The notes beneath the pieces are model-generated. The model had not been told where the DNA came from. It made no database searches and saw only the letters and a program-made list of their open reading frames with translations. Below, one piece after another: positions 14,713 through 19,118 of a DNA stretch of 19,118 nt. How positions within the stretch are numbered: position 1 is the first letter of the stretch; each line of letters begins with the position of its first letter. The stretch is from Bacteroidia bacterium (GTDB taxonomy: Bacteria; Bacteroidota; Bacteroidia; Bacteroidales; CAJPTX01): the NCBI GenBank assembly GCA_905373625.1, contig CAJPTS010000011.1:1-19118 (forward strand). The letters run 5' to 3'. The position numbers and the translations under genes are program-made.

Positions 14713-15870
14713 TTAATGGTAGGGGAGAAGTATGCGAAAAGTAGTTCCTTGTAGCGGTACGGAGTTGTGTACAAAGAGACGCCCCTTGTGGTAATTGCGT
14801 ATAATGCGGCGCGAGAGCGATAGTCCGAGTCCCCATCCGCGCGTCTTAGTGCTATAGCCAGGGTGAAATATTCGTTTCCACTTCCTTTTGCTAATACCGC
14901 ACCCTGTATCGCTACAATCAATACGGACGTTCCGATCAAGGTACGTGAGCGTCAGCTTAATGGCGCCACCAACAGCCATGGCATCTACGGCATTGCGAAT
15001 GAGATTCTCGATCACCCATTGAAAGAGTATGGCATTGTGTGCCACGGGGCGTACAGGGGTAATGACCTCCAAGCTCAGATTGATGCGCTGCGAGACGCGA
15101 CCACGCATGTAATCAATAGATGCCGTAATGGTGGCTTCGAGATTCGTGTCGTCTAGTTGAGGTTTTGCACCAATTTTTGAGAAGCGCTCTGCGACCCGTT
15201 GCAAACGTATTACGTCTAAGCCTAATGATTCGGCTAATACCTGCGAATCAATCAGATCCGTCTCTTCTGACGATAAAAGCTCTTTCCACGCTACGAGCGA
15301 CGAGATGGGGGTGCCCAGTTGATGGGCCGTCTCGCGCGCCATCCCGATCCAAACACTATTTTCTTCCGAACGCTGCGAATAGTGTAAAACCAAGTACCCC
15401 AACAGTACAAGAACTAAAATAAGTGACAGTTGTATGAATGGATAATAGCGCAATTCGGTCAAGGTTATGCTACGCCCGTAGTAAACGTAATTCTCATCGC
15501 CCGAGGGGAAGACAATACGTATTGGCGGATTAGTGGCAGCAAAACGCTCTATTAGCTCCTGTAACTTCTTTTCGTCGCCCAATACAGATTCGGGTATGTT
15601 GCGCATAGAGATTGGGCGTTGTGCGCCATTAGTAAGCAGTACGGGCACGGTCTCATTACGTTCTATCACCTGAAGAATAAATTCGTAATCCTGCTGCGGA
15701 CTGTTAAGATCCACCGCGCGACGAGTCGCCTCCGCCCAAAGGTTGATTTTATGCTTCTCTTCTTCTTCCAACCGACTGGCTTGGCGGTGGGTCACAAAAA
15801 GCGTGAGTACCACTACCAGCGAAGCAAGAACTAGGAGAATGATATTCAGAAGGCGCGTCGGAATGCGCAT
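14713..15870 (-). CDS. Membrane sensor histidine kinase
   Basis: The 385-residue protein has two membrane segments (about residues 8-26 and 142-163) flanking an extracytoplasmic sensor region of roughly 115 residues with no recognised domain. A cytoplasmic kinase core follows: the H-box ETAHQLGTP with the phospho-accepting His183, the N-box WVIENLIRNAVDAM (285-298), G1 DTGCGI (321-326), an F-box near Phe335 and G2 GWGLGL (345-350). All catalytic boxes are intact. No response regulator gene is next to it, so it is an orphan kinase in this window. It reads towards ftsY and rimO but is separated from them by 220 bases holding the heptamer array, and may not share their transcript. The start is the ATG at 15870; no consensus promoter was found before it. 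The signal is unknown. Confidence 0.9.
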   Translation of the reverse strand: MRIPTRLLNIILLVLASLVVVLTLFVTHRQASRLEEEEKHKINLWAEATRRAVDLNSPQQDYEFILQVIERNETVPVLLTNGAQRPISMRNIPESVLGDEKKLQELIERFAATNPPIRIVFPSGDENYVYYGRSITLTELRYYPFIQLSLILVLVLLGYLVLHYSQRSEENSVWIGMARETAHQLGTPISSLVAWKELLSSEETDLIDSQVLAESLGLDVIRLQRVAERFSKIGAKPQLDDTNLEATITASIDYMRGRVSQRINLSLEVITPVRPVAHNAILFQWVIENLIRNAVDAMAVGGAIKLTLTYLDRNVRIDCSDTGCGISKRKWKRIFHPGYSTKTRGWGLGLSLSRRIIRNYHKGRLFVHNSVPLQGTTFRILLPYH

Positions 15871-15989
15871 GTAAAGAACATTTTCATGTAGTGCGCCAAA
15901 AGCGCTTAGTAAGTAACGCTTCAGCTTGTGTTCCTATTGCGGCGAGTGTCTCGATTTTAGAATATATGCCCCCTAGACTTTGCTGAAAT

Positions 15990-16019
15990 AAAAAAAGCAC
16001 GCCTATCACGACGTGCCTT
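15990..16019 (-). terminator. Intrinsic terminator of the initiator tRNA gene
   Basis: On the minus strand, AAGGCACG (16019-16012) pairs with CGTGCTTT (16001-15994) in an eight-pair stem with one G-U wobble and a ten-base loop. An uninterrupted T run down to 15990 follows. The stem begins eight bases after the tRNA 3' end. Confidence 0.8.
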
Positions 16020-16026
16020 AACCGAG

Positions 16027-16099
16027 TAGCGGGGGTAGGACTCGAACCTACGACCTCTGGGTTATGAGCCCAACGAGCTACCAACTGCTCCACCCCGCA
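16027..16099 (-). tRNA. Initiator tRNA-Met (CAT anticodon), tRNA-fMet
   Basis: The minus strand folds into a complete 73-base cloverleaf with anticodon CAT in the loop CTCATAA. Initiator features are present: position 1 (T, base 16099) is not paired with position 72 (T, base 16028). The D stem has the A11-T24 purine-pyrimidine pair, and the anticodon stem has three consecutive G-C pairs (GGG/CCC) next to the loop. The T arm is GTAGG-TTCGAGT-CCTAC and the discriminator is A. The next genomic bases are CTC, so the CCA end is not encoded and must be added after transcription. The gene has its own promoter (16147-16177) and terminator (15990-16019), and is monocistronic. Confidence 0.95.
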
Positions 16100-16146
16100 T
16101 CGTATGCGTGAATAAAAAAGCGTATCGCTTTCCTACAATCACAGCG

Positions 16147-16177
16147 CAAAGGTAGTATTTTTCTTGGAGTAGGCAAA
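16147..16177 (-). promoter_or_regulatory. Full-consensus Bacteroidota promoter of tRNA-fMet
   Basis: On the minus strand TTTG (16177-16174), a 19-base spacer and TACCTTTG (16154-16147) match both the -33 and -7 boxes of the Bacteroidota promoter. Transcription would begin near 16140, about 40 bases before the mature tRNA 5' end. This is the best promoter in the window. Confidence 0.85.
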
Positions 16178-16264
16178 ACTGAGGGCTTATTTTCGTGTAA
16201 ACCACGCTTTGTAGTCCTTGTATAAAGTAACTTTTATTTTTACGCAGACGTTGATCGGAGTAAG

Positions 16265-17035
16265 ATGAAGACAAAAAACGAAATAGTACAGAACTGGTTG
16301 CCACGCTATACGGGGTTACCCTTAGAGGCTTTTCAGCCCTTTATTCTTCTTACGAACTTCCAGTCTTATCTAGAGCTCTTCTGTACAATTACAGGAGCTG
16401 AGATAGCCAATCCTTCAGCAAATATGCCTTCAGCCTCAGCACGAGGGATTACTATGATAAATTTTGGCATTGGGAGTCCTAATGCAGCAACGATCATGGA
16501 TCTTTTAGAAGCCGTACCTGTACGTGCCTCACTCTTTTTGGGAAAATGTGGAGGACTGCATGATTCGTTTTCTCTAGGAGATTTCATTCTCCCCGTCGCC
16601 GCCATACGTCACGAGGGTACGTCAGACAACTACTTTCCTCCCGAAGTACCTGCACTCCCCACCTTCAATTTGCAACGGGCTACGGCCGAGATTGTCCAGC
16701 AACATAGTTCGGATTATTGGGCTGGCACGGTTCTCACCACCAATCGGCGCGTCTGGGAATTTGATGAGCATTTTAAGCGCTATCTTGGTAGGGTGCAGGT
16801 AGTGGCTGTTGATATGGAGTGCGCCACGTTGTTCACCGTAGGGGCTTATAATCAGATCCCGATCGGAGCATTGCTCCTGATCTCGGATCAGCCAATGATT
16901 GCAGAGGGAATTAAGACAGAAGAAAGCGACAAGCGTGTGAACCGCCAGTTTGCAGAAGAACACATCCGTATTGGTATTGAAACGTTACAGGAGCTAGAAC
17001 GTAATGAGCCCAATATTAGAAAGCTAAGGTTCTAA
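16265..17035 (+). CDS. amn: AMP nucleosidase
   Basis: AMP nucleosidase hydrolyses AMP to adenine and ribose 5-phosphate and so lowers AMP in purine metabolism. The 256-residue protein is the short form found in Bacteroidota, lacking the long N-terminal domain of the E. coli enzyme. It begins MKTKNEIVQNWLPRYTG, a start I associate with this family. It shows nucleoside-phosphorylase-superfamily motifs: FGIGSPNAAT (67-76), KCGGLHDSFSLGDF (94-107), the VDMECATLF segment (182-190) that contacts the ribose and base, and the active-site aspartate in ISDQP (Asp208). GGAG at 16257-16260 may assist the ATG at 16265. The upstream region also drives the divergent tRNA; for amn I find only an imperfect TAACTTTT at 16228. 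A perfect hairpin lies five bases after the stop. Confidence 0.9.
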   Translation: MKTKNEIVQNWLPRYTGLPLEAFQPFILLTNFQSYLELFCTITGAEIANPSANMPSASARGITMINFGIGSPNAATIMDLLEAVPVRASLFLGKCGGLHDSFSLGDFILPVAAIRHEGTSDNYFPPEVPALPTFNLQRATAEIVQQHSSDYWAGTVLTTNRRVWEFDEHFKRYLGRVQVVAVDMECATLFTVGAYNQIPIGALLLISDQPMIAEGIKTEESDKRVNRQFAEEHIRIGIETLQELERNEPNIRKLRF

Positions 17036-17065
17036 AAAATAACGGCGTGTTAAGACACGCCGTTA
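17033..17065 (-). terminator. Hairpin terminator between convergent amn and lipoprotein genes
   Basis: A perfect 11-base-pair stem, TAACGGCGTGT (17040-17050) with ACACGCCGTTA (17055-17065), encloses a TAAG loop. On the minus strand it is followed directly by a run of T (complement of the A run at 17034-17039). It is therefore a good intrinsic terminator for the lipoprotein gene, whose stop is 25 bases away. On the plus strand no T tract follows, so any effect on amn transcripts would come from the hairpin alone. Confidence 0.85.
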
Positions 17066-17090
17066 CAATAATCACATCTTACAAAGAATT

Positions 17091-17708
17091 CTAGAACATG
17101 AAATAATCGCTAATACTGGTTTTGAAAGGCACAAGAGGTATAGTAATACCATACCCAGGTTCGACTTCCACCCTTAAGGTAACTTTCCGCATATCTATCG
17201 TAGGATCAAAATATATTTGGAAATACGCAGGAAGCCATTTCAAATCGTATTCTGTTAAATCACTAATTTTTTTTGTGATGTTGTCTATACTCTCATCAGG
17301 GGCGTAATTAGATTTTATATAGCGTTCGGCACTACTTATGCTAATAAAGAATTGGTCGGAGAGATCTAGCATTTTACCGTCATCTGTTGATTGAAATACG
17401 GAAATCCCTCTAAGATTATAAGGCTTGCCATTCCTAAAAATCCCTCTTGGGATTTCTTTTTTTCCCTCCTCTCCATATATTTTACTTAATTCTTTGAATT
17501 TTTGTGATGGGGACTCCACAGTAGTTTGCGACATTAAGTGAATATTGAAGAAACCCTCTCCAGCATCTACAACATCTATTGTTGTAGGAACATAATAGTA
17601 TTCATAGTGATAAAGGCGTGGTGGAGTCTCCCTCTCTATCTCCATCGTACATGAAAAAAGAAAGAACGTTGCTAACAGTGTAGCAATAGTGAAAACGAAT
17701 GATCTCAT
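17091..17708 (-). CDS. Predicted lipoprotein of unknown function
   Basis: The 205-residue product has a lipoprotein signal peptide: MRSFVFTIATLLATFFLFSC, with lipobox LFSC and Cys20 as the lipidation site. The mature protein is therefore tethered to an envelope membrane. The remainder is rich in aromatic residues near the start (LYHYEYYYV) and predicted mostly beta-stranded, with an immunoglobulin-like or small-barrel flavour, but I recognise no family. The gene is AT-rich: hand counts of three 60-base lines gave 30, 38 and 35 % G+C, against 47-52 % in three lines from housekeeping genes and 48 % in a holA line. That suggests horizontal acquisition or relaxed evolution. A strong terminator lies after its stop, and a 46-codon ORF plus a promoter element lie directly upstream on the same strand. 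Confidence 0.7.
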   Translation of the reverse strand: MRSFVFTIATLLATFFLFSCTMEIERETPPRLYHYEYYYVPTTIDVVDAGEGFFNIHLMSQTTVESPSQKFKELSKIYGEEGKKEIPRGIFRNGKPYNLRGISVFQSTDDGKMLDLSDQFFISISSAERYIKSNYAPDESIDNITKKISDLTEYDLKWLPAYFQIYFDPTIDMRKVTLRVEVEPGYGITIPLVPFKTSISDYFMF

Positions 17709-17722
17709 TGTACAAGAGGGTA

Positions 17723-17863
17723 TTAACGGTGAATATCTAAAATGTTCTTCAGCTTATATTTATAATGAGAAGCACCTTCTATTTTTGAGCCATATGCAGG
17801 ATTGGCTGCATCAAAAACGCCAGCTAGGCAGTAAGTATCAGAGAATTCATCTTTTATTCTCAT
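17723..17863 (-). CDS. Possible small ORF (46 residues) upstream of the lipoprotein gene
   Basis: The minus-strand frame from the ATG at 17863 to the TAA at 17725-17723 encodes 46 residues, beginning MRIKDEFSDTYCLAG and ending KLKNILDIHR. Two signs favour a real gene. A TATCTTTG -7 element lies 24 bases upstream of the ATG, and the stop is 14 bases before the lipoprotein start, giving a tidy two-gene unit. The composition (charged, aromatic, one cysteine, a DAANPAYGS turn) looks like folded protein rather than random translation. There is no signal peptide or membrane segment. It may also be the surviving C-terminal piece of a larger decayed gene. I recognise no homologue. Confidence 0.4.
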   Translation of the reverse strand: MRIKDEFSDTYCLAGVFDAANPAYGSKIEGASHYKYKLKNILDIHR

Positions 17864-17887
17864 CTACCGTTTTGTTTATATCTATTT

Positions 17888-17895
17888 CAAAGATA
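17888..17895 (-). promoter_or_regulatory. Candidate -7 element (TATCTTTG) for the small ORF and lipoprotein
   Basis: Minus-strand TATCTTTG is an exact TAnnTTTG match and would start RNA near 17881, about 18 bases before the small-ORF ATG. No TTTG box is found at -33. The rest of the 311-base gap between the lipoprotein and holA (17896-18019) is AT-rich, and I see nothing else firm in it. An imperfect plus-strand TACCTTTA at 17986-17993 could serve holA. Confidence 0.45.
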
Positions 17896-18019
17896 AACAT
17901 TTTTCCTGACTGTAATACCCCCTTTTTTACCCTATCCCCGCAGCTGATAAAGTTGTCTAAAACACGTATTCTCCGAAAGAGCAGTTACCTTTACTGCCAT
18001 TACCAGCAAGCAGCAAGGC

Positions 18020-19099
18020 ATGGCAGTGGCAAAGAAGAAAAATACATGGAGTACGCAATTTGTATCCTTTGAAGAACTACAAAAGACGCTCAAACGGTTA
18101 GAAGAAGGGATCATCGAACCCTTCTATGTGCTTTATGGTGAGGAAATCTATTTTAAGGAGCAACTTATTCATGCCATTGTTGAGCGAACCATTCTACCCG
18201 AGAATAGACTTTTCAATTATACGGAATTGATAACCTCGCTCGTGGATGAGAATGAAATCTTCAAGGCGGGAAACCGTAATCAGTTAGGTAATTCCGAGTA
18301 TACGCTCTTGGTTGTGCGCGAAGCTGACAACATCGCTAATTGGGAGCCAATTCTCCCTTTATTTAAAACGCCTAAGAATAAGGGAGTCGTCGTCCTAGAA
18401 TTTCAAAAGTTGACTCCTAAAACGAAAAAACAGGACGATAATTTTAAGACAATGCTTTCAATAGTACGAACGCAAGGACTGCTGTTTGAATCAACGCCTC
18501 CTAGGTTTGATAATCAGGTAGTCCCCATTGTGGAGTACATTGCGGCTAATAATGGTTGCAAAATAGAAAGAGCGGCTACTGAGCACATTATTGCGCTATT
18601 AGGCAATTCGCTAACAGCCATTGACAACGAGATTCGGAAAATTGCTGCCACGCTTCCCAAGGGGAGAGGGCAGATTACATTAGAAACGCTACAGGAACTA
18701 AAACCTAACAGAGAGTATACGCCCTATCAGCTAACCACGGCCATTGTGGAGCGCGATCTTAACAAAGCTTTAACGATACTTTATTACATGGCGGAGAACC
18801 GCAATACCAATAGTCTGATAGCTTTGAATGCCGCACTTTTCAGTTACTTTCAGAAAGTCCTCCTCTGGGGAGTATTACAACGTAACCTTCAGGTTGGAGA
18901 AGTGGCACGTATACTCAATATAAAAGAGGGACGTATAAAAGAATTTAATAATGCTATTGCACAGTTCCCACCCAAGCGCTGCGCAAGAATTATCGCAAAC
19001 ATGCGCGATTTTGATATGAAGTTAAAAGGGGTAGGATCTGCGGGTAATAAGCCCTACGAGCAGATGAAACAACTGCTCATTAGTATTATAACCTCATAA
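18020..19099 (+). CDS. holA: DNA polymerase III subunit delta
   Basis: HolA is the delta subunit of the clamp loader and opens the sliding clamp. The 359-residue protein begins with a short basic leader (MAVAKKKNTW). The family's N-terminal segment PFYVLYGEEIYF follows at about residues 34-45, where the degenerate P-loop region of delta would be. A central AAA-like region lacks catalytic motifs, as expected for this subunit. The C-terminal collar domain holds the long helical stretch from about residue 240 (YQLTTAIVERDLNKAL) to FDMKLKGVGS near the end. The length is typical for Bacteroidota. I chose the ATG at 18020; an imperfect TACCTTTA lies 27 bases before it. amn lies on the same strand on the far side of the AT-rich islet, and the two may once have been adjacent. 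Confidence 0.92.
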   Translation: MAVAKKKNTWSTQFVSFEELQKTLKRLEEGIIEPFYVLYGEEIYFKEQLIHAIVERTILPENRLFNYTELITSLVDENEIFKAGNRNQLGNSEYTLLVVREADNIANWEPILPLFKTPKNKGVVVLEFQKLTPKTKKQDDNFKTMLSIVRTQGLLFESTPPRFDNQVVPIVEYIAANNGCKIERAATEHIIALLGNSLTAIDNEIRKIAATLPKGRGQITLETLQELKPNREYTPYQLTTAIVERDLNKALTILYYMAENRNTNSLIALNAALFSYFQKVLLWGVLQRNLQVGEVARILNIKEGRIKEFNNAIAQFPPKRCARIIANMRDFDMKLKGVGSAGNKPYEQMKQLLISIITS

Positions 19100-19100
19100 A

Positions 19101-19118
19101 AGAGTTAAGAGTTAAGAG
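19101..19118. repeat. AGAGTTA heptamer repeat running off the window edge
   Basis: Directly after the holA stop, AGAGTTA occurs twice in tandem (19101-19107, 19108-19114), followed by AGAG at 19115-19118, where the window ends. The unit is again seven bases long but differs in sequence from the ARGTACN arrays. The array length cannot be seen. Confidence 0.6.

Noticed and set aside
15884..16093. 69-codon minus-strand ORF containing AHNPEVVGSSPTPAT
   Set aside because: This is the well-known false peptide from translating a tRNA gene.
17689..18072. 127-codon plus-strand ORF across the lipoprotein start and holA start
   Set aside because: It overlaps both neighbouring genes, has no family features, and lies opposite the better-supported 46-codon ORF.

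Overview
This window is a stretch of bacterial chromosome from a member of the Bacteroidota, most likely a Porphyromonas-like member of the Bacteroidales. Four things point there. A type IX secretion gene (porQ) sits next to cmk and ispH, an arrangement I recall from Porphyromonas gingivalis. Several intergenic regions carry the Bacteroidota -7 promoter element TAnnTTTG. Shine-Dalgarno sequences are mostly weak or absent. The tRNA gene encodes no CCA end. Hand counts of three 60-base lines in ordinary genes gave 47-52 % G+C.

Layout. 1-704 is the 3' part of an AAA-ATPase/PD-(D/E)XK family gene cut by the window edge. 860-5050 is a plus-strand run: smpB, panC, panD, a flippase-like membrane protein and radA, followed by ispH at 5114-6001. 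Convergent to ispH is the minus-strand group thioesterase-porQ-cmk (8393 down to 6015). 8629-11657 is a plus-strand pair: a DUF4340-like membrane-anchored protein and a 691-residue secreted protein that I cannot assign. A nitroreductase (11708-12229) then converges on the minus-strand group histidine kinase-ftsY-rimO (15870 down to 12244). 16027-16177 is a complete initiator tRNA unit with promoter, tRNA and terminator. Last come amn (AMP nucleosidase), an AT-rich minus-strand islet (a 46-codon small ORF plus a lipoprotein), and holA.

Most genes are housekeeping: ribosome rescue (SmpB), pantothenate/CoA synthesis (PanC, PanD), recombination and repair (RadA), isoprenoids (IspH), CMP phosphorylation (Cmk), co-translational targeting (FtsY), ribosomal protein modification (RimO), translation initiation (tRNA-fMet), purine salvage (Amn) and the replisome clamp loader (HolA). 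The envelope genes are PorQ, the flippase-like protein, the two-gene secreted module, the sensor kinase and the lipoprotein.

The least explained material is (i) two intergenic arrays of a degenerate heptamer (consensus ARGTACN) in facing orientations, near 8.5 kb and 14.6 kb, each just upstream of a candidate TATTTTTG promoter; (ii) a different heptamer (AGAGTTA) at the right edge; (iii) the AT-rich islet with its previously uncalled 46-residue ORF directly behind a TATCTTTG element; and (iv) the overlapping two-gene module at 8629-11657. I see no complete novel defence or mobile system, no CRISPR array and no transposase.
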